The notes under the pieces were generated by a model. That model was not told the origin of the DNA, ran no database searches, and saw nothing but the letters and a program-made list of their open reading frames with translations. 64,000 bases of DNA. Source: Syntrophobacterales bacterium (lineage in GTDB: Bacteria > Desulfobacterota > Syntrophia > Syntrophales > UBA5619). Numbering within the stretch: the first letter of the stretch is position 1; every line of letters starts with the position of its first letter. Of this stretch, positions 10,045-18,673 are shown one piece after another. The DNA lies in assembly GCA_019429105.1 (NCBI GenBank), contig JAHYJE010000006.1, forward strand, positions 1 through 64,000. Reading direction: 5' to 3'. The position numbers were made by a program, and so were the translations under genes.

Positions 10045-10069
10045 TTCCCTCCCCTTGAAGAGGAGGGAA
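10045..10069 (-). terminator. Rho-independent terminator after the dehydrogenase-like gene
   Basis: TTCCCTCC and GGAGGGAA form an 8-bp stem with a 9-base loop, and on the minus strand it is followed by TTTTAAT. It lies about 40 bp beyond the stop of the gene at 10110-11117. The rest of the 196-bp gap holds no other feature I can see. Confidence 0.5.
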
Positions 10070-10109
10070 AGGGTGGGGATGGGTTTGCCGCTCTTTCCCG
10101 AACCCATGG

Positions 10110-11117
10110 TCACTGCCGGGCAAGCCAGGAAGAAATCACGCCGGCATCGAGCATGGTGCGCAGGCCGGCCGACGCCTGGACAATCCTTTTGACGGCATTT
10201 ACGGCCATTGCGCAGGTTGCCGTGTCTCCGGGGAGTCCGCCCTTGACCGTCACATCCAGGGGCGGTTCTCCAGCGATGAAGGTGCGGTCTTTCGGGTCGG
10301 GGTGCCCGAAATAGGCCTGAAGGTGGAGCGTGATGACGGCGTTTCCGGCGTGATATCCCTGACAGAGCTGATCGACGCCGCAGACCCGGCCTGGGGCAAT
10401 CTCAATGAACTGGCTGCGGAGCGTCTTCGTCGCCATCACGGGATAGACGCGCTCCTCGATCCTGTCGAGCGCAATCCCCAGCGCGGCGGCGATCAGTTGC
10501 ACGGATTCGGAGAACCCGACATGACGAATGGTCAGCTCCGCAACCTTCTTTTCGAACTCGGCGAGGTCGAGTCCCGCGCCGATTTTCTGCTGGAAGGGGA
10601 GCCTGCGGAGCGAGGCGTCCTGAAAACGCTCGATCAGTACCGAGTTAACCAGACTGCAGGCGCCGCTTATGAAAACAGGCAGGATATCCATCGCAAAGCC
10701 CGGATTGACGCCGGTGCCCAGAACGGCCAGCCCTTTTTCTTTCGCCTTTTCGTCAATCAGGCGCGACTCTTCGGGGCAGTTTTGAAAAGGGTAGGAGAGC
10801 TGTTCGCAGGTCGAAACGACGTGCCAGCCCGCCTCGAGGCAGGTGATAATCTGCGGCGTGATCCTTTTCAGCCAGGAACCGGTGCAGACGATTGCCACCC
10901 CCGGGACGGCTGCCGAATGCAGCGCCTCTGGAATGGTGGGCCTTACCATTACGCCCAGCGGGGGCAGGTCCAGAATCTCTCCCAAATCCCGGTTATTGTA
11001 CCCGGGGGCGATGTCGGCGGCCGCCGCGAGCCGCAAATTGGGCCGCCGGGATGCTATTTTCGCAATGAGCTGGCCTACGGGGCCAAGGCCGATAATGGCA
11101 ACGGGGATCTGGTTCAT
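10110..11117 (-). CDS. Dihydrodipicolinate reductase-like / 2,4-diaminopentanoate dehydrogenase family protein
   Basis: The 335 residues begin with a Rossmann fold (AIIGLGPVG, residues 8-16) of the DapB N-terminal type and continue with a family-specific C-terminal domain containing GTGVNPGFAMD. This layout is that of the NAD(P)H-dependent amine dehydrogenases related to 2,4-diaminopentanoate dehydrogenase of ornithine fermentation, not true DapB, which is shorter and has a different substrate motif. The true substrate is unknown. It is 36 bp downstream of the acyl-CoA synthetase gene and upstream of a D-aminoacylase, so an amino-acid fermentation role is a reasonable inference. Confidence 0.75.
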   Translation of the reverse strand: MNQIPVAIIGLGPVGQLIAKIASRRPNLRLAAAADIAPGYNNRDLGEILDLPPLGVMVRPTIPEALHSAAVPGVAIVCTGSWLKRITPQIITCLEAGWHVVSTCEQLSYPFQNCPEESRLIDEKAKEKGLAVLGTGVNPGFAMDILPVFISGACSLVNSVLIERFQDASLRRLPFQQKIGAGLDLAEFEKKVAELTIRHVGFSESVQLIAAALGIALDRIEERVYPVMATKTLRSQFIEIAPGRVCGVDQLCQGYHAGNAVITLHLQAYFGHPDPKDRTFIAGEPPLDVTVKGGLPGDTATCAMAVNAVKRIVQASAGLRTMLDAGVISSWLARQ

Positions 11118-11153
11118 TGATTTTCCTCCATTTTTTGTTTAAGCTTCTAAAAA

Positions 11154-13232
11154 TTACCGCAGCACGACAGTTGCATCGACCGCAACGGCGCCATCCGGGC
11201 CATAGAGCAGCGGGTTGATGTCAATTTCGCTGATTTGAGGGAAGGCCAGGCCGATCTCGCCCATGCGGACGATAATGCGGGCGAGCTCTTCCCGATCTAC
11301 CGGCGCTGAACCCCGAAAGCCGTCCAGCAGTTTCTGTCCGCGGATGCCGGCGATCATCTCCCGCGCCTCTCGCAGCGTCAGCGGGGCGACGGCAAAAACG
11401 GCATCCTCGTATAATTCCGCAGCGATGCCCCCGATGCCGCACATGACGCATGCCCCGAGCTGGGGATCGCGCAGGAGCCCCAGAATGAGTTCCACCTTGC
11501 CGGGGATCTGCTTCTGAAGCAGGACCTTGCCCCGATTTTCCATCTTTCGGTCAAGTTCGGCGAATTTTTCCCGGGCGGATTTTCCATCGGCGATGCCGAG
11601 GCGCACCAGGTCGAGTTCGGTCTTGTGGATGGCGCCGGGCAAGAGACCCTTCATGACAACCGGAAAACCAAATTCCGCCGCCCTCCCTTCGGCCTGCGCT
11701 GCCGAATTAACGACCGCCTCCAGGACGGTCGGGATTCCGCAGGCCGCCAGCAGTTGTTTCGAGAGATGCTCGTCAAGCGCCCCGGTTTCTGCGGTCATGA
11801 TTTTTTCTATTTTGGGGAGAATATTTACCGGTGAGACCTCCGGCGCTCCTTCGGGCAGGCGACGTTTGCGTATGGCCGCCCTCAGGCATTCGGCAGCCCG
11901 GCCGATCTCGGTAAAAACTGGAATTCCCGCAAAAAGCGCTTCCTTTTGGGTTTTTAAAACCAAATCCTGTTTTCCGACCAGCCAGGCGACAAGCGGTTTG
12001 CCGTGTTTTTTGATCAGGGCGGCAAAGGATGACAGATTGGACAGCATCCGGATATTCCCGGCGGACAGATGCAGAAAGACCGCGTCCACCCCCGGGTCGG
12101 CAAGGACAGCGGACAGGGCGAGGCCCTGAACGTCAACGCCCGAGCCGAGATGACTTTCAATAGCCGGCCACAAATCGACCGGGTTGGAAACGGGCATCCA
12201 GGACGGAAACAGTTTTTCCAGCTCCCGTTTTGTTTCCGGGGAAAAGTCGGCAAGGGCAAGTCCCTGTTCTTCAACAAAGTCAGTGGAGACGATCCCCGCC
12301 CCGCCGCTGAAGGTGAGAATGGCCGTTCTTTTCCCCCCCGCGGCCGGTTCCGTCAAGGCCAGGGAGCGACAGATATCGGCCATTTGCCGGAAGTCCGTTG
12401 CCTCTATAACCCCCGCCTGCCTCATCAGGCCGGAGACGATCCGGCGGTTTCCGGCAAGCGAGGCGGTGTGGCTCATCGCCGCTTCGGCCCCCTTTTCGCT
12501 TTTCCCCCCTTTGAGTACGACAATAGGTTTTGTACAGCAGCGCGCCAACTCCAGGAAACGTCTGCCGTCGGCAAAGGATTCAAGATACATCCCGATTACG
12601 TCCGTCTGGGGGTCGTCCATGAAATATTCAAGGATATCGCACTCATTTATGTCAACCTTATTTCCCAGCGAACATACTTTGGCAATACCGGTCAGGGCAT
12701 GGGTCATGATATCCACCAGAAAAACCGCGGAGAGCATGCCGCTCTGAACAACAAGGGAGACGCGGCCGGGAATCAGCAGGCCTTGCTGCTGCCATTCCGG
12801 CACCATGAAGGAAAAGATGTTGCTGCCTGCAACATCCACGAGACCCATGCAGTTCGGCCCCCAGATGCGAATCCCCGTGCGGGCCGCAATCTCCAGCAGC
12901 TCTGTCTGAAATTTCGCCCCCGCGGGACCCGTTTCGGCGAACCCCCCCGATTCAATCATTACGCCGGGTATCCCTTTGGCGGCGCACTTTTCCACCACCT
13001 CCGACACCTGGGAGGCCGGCACGAAGACTATCGCGAGATCGGCTTTGCCGGGAACATCCGTAACCGACGGATAGCAGGCCAGGCCTTCAATCTCCGCGTA
13101 ACGCGGATTGACCGGGTAGATTGGGCCTTTGTACCCCATCTGCAGATTCTTCACGATGGCGTTTCCGCCCTTTATCGGGTTGGAAGTTGCGCCGACGACG
13201 ATTACCCCGTCCGGGGTAAAAAAGTTTTTCAT
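11154..13232 (-). CDS. ADP-forming acyl-CoA synthetase, fused alpha-beta subunits
   Basis: At 692 residues this is the single-chain form of NDP-forming acetyl/acyl-CoA synthetase, which conserves thioester energy as ATP. The N-terminal CoA-binding domain starts GVIVVGATSNPIKGG. The phosphorylated histidine lies in MSHTASLAG (His255). The C-terminal ATP-grasp domain includes GFPVVMKGL and QLGACVMCGIGG. Such enzymes are common in anaerobes that ferment amino acids or fatty acids. A 43-codon reading frame ends one base into its start codon. The acyl substrate is not predictable from the sequence. Confidence 0.9.
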   Translation of the reverse strand: MKNFFTPDGVIVVGATSNPIKGGNAIVKNLQMGYKGPIYPVNPRYAEIEGLACYPSVTDVPGKADLAIVFVPASQVSEVVEKCAAKGIPGVMIESGGFAETGPAGAKFQTELLEIAARTGIRIWGPNCMGLVDVAGSNIFSFMVPEWQQQGLLIPGRVSLVVQSGMLSAVFLVDIMTHALTGIAKVCSLGNKVDINECDILEYFMDDPQTDVIGMYLESFADGRRFLELARCCTKPIVVLKGGKSEKGAEAAMSHTASLAGNRRIVSGLMRQAGVIEATDFRQMADICRSLALTEPAAGGKRTAILTFSGGAGIVSTDFVEEQGLALADFSPETKRELEKLFPSWMPVSNPVDLWPAIESHLGSGVDVQGLALSAVLADPGVDAVFLHLSAGNIRMLSNLSSFAALIKKHGKPLVAWLVGKQDLVLKTQKEALFAGIPVFTEIGRAAECLRAAIRKRRLPEGAPEVSPVNILPKIEKIMTAETGALDEHLSKQLLAACGIPTVLEAVVNSAAQAEGRAAEFGFPVVMKGLLPGAIHKTELDLVRLGIADGKSAREKFAELDRKMENRGKVLLQKQIPGKVELILGLLRDPQLGACVMCGIGGIAAELYEDAVFAVAPLTLREAREMIAGIRGQKLLDGFRGSAPVDREELARIIVRMGEIGLAFPQISEIDINPLLYGPDGAVAVDATVVLR

Positions 13233-13363
13233 TATTTCTCCTGCACAATTATCTTTTCGGCATCTTCAATCACAAGCTTGCCGCGCCCGCCTTCTACAGC
13301 AAACCCCTCAACGATGCAATGCTTTTCTGTTTTGGCTGGACCGGGAAAAACAAGAAACACCAT
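13232..13363 (-). CDS. Possible small protein coupled to the acyl-CoA synthetase
   Basis: A 43-residue frame starts at ATG 13363 and its TAA shares one base with the ATG of the synthetase gene (TAATG). The product (PGPAKTEKHCIVEGFAVEGG and a charged C-terminus) has ordinary amino-acid composition and resembles no family I recognise. Support comes only from the tight translational coupling; the ribosome binding site before 13363 is weak. It may be a leader peptide, a small subunit, or chance. The remaining gap to 13592 is AT-rich and presumably holds the divergent promoters. Confidence 0.3.
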   Translation of the reverse strand: MVFLVFPGPAKTEKHCIVEGFAVEGGRGKLVIEDAEKIIVQEK

Positions 13364-13592
13364 GGGCAAGTCGGAAAAGGCCCAAGACTAAAGTGCGCGG
13401 ACTGAATCTCTTAATAATTAATCGCTATAAGATGATTATTGTGATATAAAAATACATGGAATCAGCAAGATGGAGAGCAAGCCGCTGTCAAAAACATTAT
13501 AAAGAAACTTTATTCCGGAGACGAGCCGGGGCACAGGCAGATTCATTAAAAAGCAGTCACGGAAAAACAAATCTTTACCTTAGGAGGATTTC

Positions 13593-14471
13593 ATGGATGA
13601 TCTTAGGCCTTACCGCTCTTTCGTCAGTTACATAGATCGCAGCCGGGAGTACTACGCCGCCCAGGGCTACACCAGGCCTTACGCCTGGGCCCATCACGAA
13701 GAAGTCCCTTTTGCCCCGCTGCAAGAACCGCTCTCCGAATGCCGGGTGGGATTGGTGACAACAGCAGGCAGAACGTCGGCGGAGGGGCTGATCGGGGCTG
13801 GAGGGCGAATGCGTGGCCCCTACGCGGAGCCGGTGAACCCGCCGCCGAAAAATCTATACACCAACGATCTGTTTTGGGACAAGAATGCGACCCATACTGA
13901 GGATGTTGACAGTTTTCTGCCAATAAACCGCCTTGCCGAGCAAGCCGAAGCAGGCAGAATCGGGTCGGCTTCGCCCCGCTTCTACGGAGTCCCCACCGAT
14001 TACAGCCAGAAGCGAACAGCACAGGATGTCGCCCCCCGGATACTCGAGTGGTGCCGGGAGGATGGCCTCGCCGCCGTGATTCTGATGGCGCTTTGACCGG
14101 TTTGCCACCAGACCGTGAGTCTGGTAGCAAGGCACTTGGAGGCGAATGGCCTCCCCACGGTGGTCATGGGCTGCGCGCGGGACGTCGTTGAAGAGTGCGG
14201 CGTTGCCCGCTTCATGTTCACCGATTTTCCGCTGGGGAATCCCTGTGGAAAACCCTGGGACAAAGAGATGCAGCGCTCGATCGTCGGAAGTGCGCTCGAG
14301 CTGCTGGAGCGTGCCTGGATGCCGCGCACCACTGTCCAGACGCCGTTTCACTGGGAAAACGAAACATGGCGCGCTGCCTTCATGCGGGTGGACGACAGCA
14401 ACCGCGAGACGCTTGCCCGGGCAGGCGAGGAGCGGCGCCGCCTTCAGGCCGAAATCAAAAAAGTACGGTGA
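13593..14471 (+). CDS. Selenoprotein of the glycine/sarcosine/betaine/D-proline reductase subunit B family (Sec at UGA 14094-14096)
   Basis: The frame from ATG 13593 (AGGAGG upstream) reaches TGA at 14094 and then stays open in the same frame to TGA 14469-14471, giving 292 residues with Sec at 168. The context ILMAL-U-PVCHQTVSLVARHL is the UxxCxxT redox motif of PrdB/GrdB proteins, and conservation continues on both sides (VGLVTTAG before, NGLPTVVMGCARDVVE after). A hairpin with a GU-containing loop follows the UGA at the right distance. GrdB/PrdB proteins reduce amino-acid substrates; this short stand-alone form has no GrdA/PrdA partner nearby, so its substrate is unknown. A caller that stops at UGA would break the gene in two. 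Confidence 0.9.
14107..14125 (+). promoter_or_regulatory. Bacterial SECIS-like hairpin
   Basis: ACCAGAC and GTCTGGT form a perfect 7-bp stem with the loop CGUGA. The loop G and U fall 21 and 22 bases after the U of the UGA codon, close to the spacing of the essential loop G/U in the E. coli fdhF SECIS. This is the expected position for SelB binding in bacteria, where the element lies inside the coding sequence. Confidence 0.8.
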
Positions 14472-14485
14472 CTGAGGGAAAACCC

Positions 14486-15925
14486 ATGATTGAATCCCCG
14501 ACCCTGCCGCCGCTGATTGCCGCCCTGCTGAAAAGGGCGCGCCAGGAACACGGCGCCGGGAAGGTGGAGCTGCTGGAAACCCATATATCATGGGTGCTTC
14601 TGGCTGGCGACTATGCCTACAAAATCAAGAAGCCGGTAAAACTCCCTTTTGTGGACTACAGCAGCCTCAAGGCGCGCCGCGCCTTCTGCGAGGCGGAACT
14701 GATGCTAAATAGTCGTTATGCGCCCGATATCTACCTGGGGCTGGAGGCGATCGCAGGTACGCCTGCGGCGCCGCGCTTCGGCGAAACGCCAGCCATCGAG
14801 TGGGCAGTAAAGATGCGCCGCTTCGACGAGAAATGGCGCATGGACCACGTCTGCGCCCGGGGCGAGCTGACACCGGCCATAGTTTCCGACTTGGTGCAGA
14901 CCGTGGCGGCCTTTCATGCAGCCGCACAAAAAGCGCCGCCGGGAAGCCGTTTTGGCGAGGCAGATCAGGTGCTGGCGCTGGCTTTGGAAAACTTCGAGGA
15001 ACTGCGCTCTCTGCTCCCGACAGCAGAAGCGTTGTTAGCGAAGCTGGAAGGATGGACAAGAATTGAATTTGCAAGGCGCCAGACCAGCTTCGCCGCCCGC
15101 AAGAGAGCCGGGCACATCCGTGAGTGCCACGGCGACCTGCATTTGGGCAACATTGTCCTCCTTGACGGCAGAGCCGTCCCCTTCGACTGCATAGAATTCA
15201 ACGAAGATTTGCGCTGGGTCGATCAGGCAAGCGAGCTGGCCTTCACCTACGAGGATCTGCTCGACCACGGCCAACCCGGTCTTGCCAACTGGCTTATCAG
15301 CGAATGGCTGGCGGCAACCGGCGACTTCGAAGCCTTGGGGGTGCTGCCCTTTTACGCAGTTTACCGCGCCCTGGTGCGGGCCAAAGTGGCGGCGCTCGGC
15401 AGCAATGTTGCCGAGGCGTGTGAATATCTGGCGATGGCGACTCGCCTTTCTGCCCGCCCACAGCCAACCCTGGCCATCACCCACGGTCTTTCCGGTTCCG
15501 GCAAAACCACACTCTCATCCGCACTCCTGCTGGGCGATAAGACAGCCAATACGGTGCGCATCCGTTCCGATGTCGAAAGAAAGCGCCTGTTCGGTCTGGC
15601 GCCCGAGAACGTCGGCGGCAACATCTACACGGAAGAAGCGACGAACAGAACCTACCGCCGTCTGGAAAAACTGGCCGAAGACGCGCTGAGCGCCGGTTGG
15701 TCGGTAATCGTTGATGCGGCTTTCCTGCGGCGAATTCAAAGGGAACAATTTCGCAATTTGGCCGGTCGTCTGTACCTGTCTTTTAAAATCCTCGCCTGCG
15801 AGGCGCCCCCGGACGAGCTTTGCCGTCGCCTGCGGGCGCGCCAAAATGACGCTTCCGACGCAACGGTGGCCGTGCTGGAGCAGCAGCTAAAATTTGCCGA
15901 GGCGCTGACGGAAGAAGAAAGATAG
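14486..15925 (+). CDS. Bifunctional aminoglycoside-phosphotransferase-like / P-loop kinase protein
   Basis: This 479-residue protein joins two domains. The N-terminal half is an APH/choline-kinase-like fold with the catalytic motif CHGDLHLGN and the metal-binding FDCIEFN. The C-terminal half is a P-loop kinase with THGLSGSGKTT followed by an Asp-containing VDAAFLRR segment. This fused family is widespread, but the physiological substrates are unknown. The ATG at 14486 is chosen because it has a GAGGG ribosome binding site and starts at the conserved domain; it lies 14 bp after the selenoprotein gene. The C-terminus seems short for the family, which usually continues a little past the EEER end seen here. 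Confidence 0.85.
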   Translation: MIESPTLPPLIAALLKRARQEHGAGKVELLETHISWVLLAGDYAYKIKKPVKLPFVDYSSLKARRAFCEAELMLNSRYAPDIYLGLEAIAGTPAAPRFGETPAIEWAVKMRRFDEKWRMDHVCARGELTPAIVSDLVQTVAAFHAAAQKAPPGSRFGEADQVLALALENFEELRSLLPTAEALLAKLEGWTRIEFARRQTSFAARKRAGHIRECHGDLHLGNIVLLDGRAVPFDCIEFNEDLRWVDQASELAFTYEDLLDHGQPGLANWLISEWLAATGDFEALGVLPFYAVYRALVRAKVAALGSNVAEACEYLAMATRLSARPQPTLAITHGLSGSGKTTLSSALLLGDKTANTVRIRSDVERKRLFGLAPENVGGNIYTEEATNRTYRRLEKLAEDALSAGWSVIVDAAFLRRIQREQFRNLAGRLYLSFKILACEAPPDELCRRLRARQNDASDATVAVLEQQLKFAEALTEEER

Positions 15926-15978
15926 AAACACTTCCCGATTTGCTGTTGCTTTTAGCCGGATATTCTGTAAAAGGAGCC

Positions 15979-17196
15979 ATGAAAACTCTACGACAGACAG
16001 GCACAGGCGAAGGGAGCGAGGGAAAAGACGGCGGGAATGCTGCTGTTTATGCCATTGTCCTGTCGCAGTTCTGTTTTGCCTTCGGCATGAACATCGTAAT
16101 CTCCTTCATGCCCTTTTACATATTGGACATCAGCCAATACAGCCCTACCCGGACGATGATCTGGATCGGACTGATCATGGGGCTAAACTCCTTTGTTATG
16201 GCCGCCGTCGCCCCTTTCTGGGGAAGCCTGACCGCCAAATACAGTCCCAAACTAATGTACGAAAGGGTTTTCTTTGTAAGCGGCGTCATTACTCTGTTGA
16301 TGGGCTTTACGCGAAGCCTGCCGTTGATTTTGGCGCTCCGGATCTTCCAGGGCGTCTTGGGCGGCGCCTCCACTATCGGCATTTTTATGGTATCACGGCT
16401 TTCCCTCCGGGAAAAACTGGCCGGCAACCTTAGCTTGTTTCAGAATTCGATCACCGCCGGCCAACTGCTGGCTCCTCCGGTGGGCGCCTACGTTGTCGTG
16501 CACATGGGCTACACGGCGCCGTTTATCCTCTCGGCGGCTTTAATTTCCGTGAGCCTGCTGCTCTGCCATTTATACGTTTCCGGGATTGCCCCGAAACAAG
16601 AAGAAATTGAAGGTAAAACTTCATATAAGAAGCAAGTTATCTTCGGATGGGTGTTGAGCTTCATCGCCACTGTCAACCTGACGTTTCTGCCAGCCATTCT
16701 TCCCAACGTCCTGGCAGGATTTTCGCTGAAGGGCAATGACGCCCTCAAGGCTGCCGGGTTTGTAATGATGGGATATACTGCAACTGCGATTTTGGGGAAT
16801 TACCTGATCAGCAACCTGACGCCGCTGGCGAAGATCAAAAAAACAATAGTCGCGGCCTGCCTTTTCTCGGCTTTTTTACAAATAATCATGTACTTCGCCC
16901 CCGGGGTCTTCTCCTTTGCCGCGGTGCGGATGCTCCAGACAGGGGCGATCGCCGCCGTTATCTCGCTGGTTATGGCTGAATTTGCCGGGGGAGGAGGCGG
17001 GGCAAAAATCGGCTTCCTTAATTCCGCCCGTTTTGCCGGAAACGGCGCCGGTCCGCTTTTGGCCACCTCTGTGCTGGCCCGGGCAAACCTTTTGACCCTC
17101 TATATTGTCATCTCCCTGTCAACGGTTGGTTCGGTGCTGGCGTTCCTGTTCGCGGAGCGGCAGGTCGGCCGCACAACGGCAGCTAAAAATTCCTGA
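15979..17196 (+). CDS. MFS transporter
   Basis: The 405 residues show about twelve hydrophobic segments and the major facilitator pattern, with a hydrophilic N-terminus, the loop 2-3 region WGSLTAKYSPK and a central loop (GIAPKQEEIEGKTSYKK) separating two six-helix halves. The subgroup resembles drug:H+ antiporter-like efflux pumps. The ATG at 15979 follows AAGGAG at a spacing of only 2 bases, shorter than usual, so the exact start is uncertain. The substrate cannot be predicted. Confidence 0.8.
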   Translation: MKTLRQTGTGEGSEGKDGGNAAVYAIVLSQFCFAFGMNIVISFMPFYILDISQYSPTRTMIWIGLIMGLNSFVMAAVAPFWGSLTAKYSPKLMYERVFFVSGVITLLMGFTRSLPLILALRIFQGVLGGASTIGIFMVSRLSLREKLAGNLSLFQNSITAGQLLAPPVGAYVVVHMGYTAPFILSAALISVSLLLCHLYVSGIAPKQEEIEGKTSYKKQVIFGWVLSFIATVNLTFLPAILPNVLAGFSLKGNDALKAAGFVMMGYTATAILGNYLISNLTPLAKIKKTIVAACLFSAFLQIIMYFAPGVFSFAAVRMLQTGAIAAVISLVMAEFAGGGGGAKIGFLNSARFAGNGAGPLLATSVLARANLLTLYIVISLSTVGSVLAFLFAERQVGRTTAAKNS

Positions 17197-17207
17197 TTAG
17201 TTTTCCC

Positions 17208-18512
17208 TCAGCCGTTTATAAGAAGCGCCGAAATATCCATCACATTTGTGCCGGTGGGACCGGTTTTGACAAGGTCGCCGGTCTGTTCAAAAAAATGATA
17301 GGAGTCGTTCATAGACAGATACTGTTCAATGTTGAGATTGAGATTCTGCGCCTTTTCCCAGCTCTCCCGAGAGACTATCGCCCCGGCGGCGTCCGAATTG
17401 CCGTCGATCCCGTCCGTCCCCAGGCTGAAGAACGCAAAACGGGAAGCCCCGCGCAGCTCGTTGAGCACGGCAAGCGCCATCTCCTGATTGCGCCCTCCCT
17501 GTCCGTCGCCTTGAAGAGTCACCGTCGTCTCCCCACCGAAAAGCAACAGTACTGGCGGGGGAAAGGGCTGTCCCGTTGCCGCAATCTCCTCGCCGATGGC
17601 AACTATCGCCCGGGCCGCCTCCCTCGCCTCTCCGCGCAGGCGGGAAGTCATGATCCGGGCAGTTAAGCCCAGCCTTTCGGCATTCTCCTTGGCCTTCAGG
17701 AGGGCTTTAATGTTGCTGTCGATAATGAAGTGCTCTATCGGCGGGTTTTCGCTTTGCGGCGTATCCTCCAACTGTCCGGACAATCCCCGCTCAACAACCG
17801 TTCTGATGGCAGCCGGCGCCCCTTCCCAGAGGCGGTATTTTTTCAGGATCGCCTGCGCGTCGGCAAAGGTGGAACGATCAAAATACAAAGGTCCCGAGCC
17901 GATCGCCTCGAGATCGTCGCCGATCACATCCGAAACCACCAGGACAACTCCGCGCGCCCTGGTCAAGCGGCCCAGCCGTCCACCCTTGACCAGCGAGAGG
18001 TGCTTGCGAACGATGTTGATCTCTTCGATCGGAACGCCGCCCGCCAGGAGTCCCTTCGTCAGCGACTGCATATCCGCAAGCGAAATCGGGGGGACCGGTT
18101 TTTCGATAAGGGCGGAACTGCCCCCGGACAACACATAGATAAAAAAATCTTCCACCGCAAGCGCCGCCATTTTTTCCATCAGCATTTCCGCCGCGCGGAC
18201 GCTCTTTTGGGTCAGCACCGGATGCGAGCTCTCAAACACCTCAACGCCGTCGAGGAAGGCGGGATAGTTCGAGACAACAAAACCCTCCGCAAGCTTTTCC
18301 CCCAGCAACTCTTTTACCGCCCGCGCCGTCTCCACGGCGGCTTTCCCGCTGCCGAACAGATGCACCCCGCGTTCTTCGGGGATAACAAAATTTTTCCCTT
18401 CAATGCTCAGAACCCCCTGGGCAAATTTCAATTTCTCGCGCACCATATTGGCCGGCAGTGTTGCTGCAATAGTCTCTCTTACAATTGCCGTCATTATTTC
18501 TCTGCCGCTCAT
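17208..18512 (-). CDS. Glycerate 2-kinase, MOFRL family
   Basis: The 434 residues show the GckA/TtuD-type family signature: FGSGKAAVETA near the N-terminus, VLSGGSSALIEKP in the phosphate-binding region, HLSLVKGGRLGRL, and the C-terminal MOFRL domain with LLFGGETTVTL and LGTDGIDGNSDAAGA. It phosphorylates D-glycerate to 2-phosphoglycerate in glyoxylate, serine or sugar-acid breakdown. It converges with the MFS transporter gene, with stops only 11 bp apart. No partner enzyme such as tartronate semialdehyde reductase is adjacent. Confidence 0.9.
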   Translation of the reverse strand: MSGREIMTAIVRETIAATLPANMVREKLKFAQGVLSIEGKNFVIPEERGVHLFGSGKAAVETARAVKELLGEKLAEGFVVSNYPAFLDGVEVFESSHPVLTQKSVRAAEMLMEKMAALAVEDFFIYVLSGGSSALIEKPVPPISLADMQSLTKGLLAGGVPIEEINIVRKHLSLVKGGRLGRLTRARGVVLVVSDVIGDDLEAIGSGPLYFDRSTFADAQAILKKYRLWEGAPAAIRTVVERGLSGQLEDTPQSENPPIEHFIIDSNIKALLKAKENAERLGLTARIMTSRLRGEAREAARAIVAIGEEIAATGQPFPPPVLLLFGGETTVTLQGDGQGGRNQEMALAVLNELRGASRFAFFSLGTDGIDGNSDAAGAIVSRESWEKAQNLNLNIEQYLSMNDSYHFFEQTGDLVKTGPTGTNVMDISALLING

Positions 18513-18673
18513 ACTTCGCCTCCCCTTTCGGTTTTCGGTCGCTACTTTTTGCGAACCTTGCCATGAAAATAACGCCGCTTAGCGGTCATCGCTTGTTATC
18601 TTTAGCTGTTCAACAGCAAAGTCGGCGCCCTGGGGACTCGTTAGATACAGTTTCGGCAAGACCGACTTCTCCC

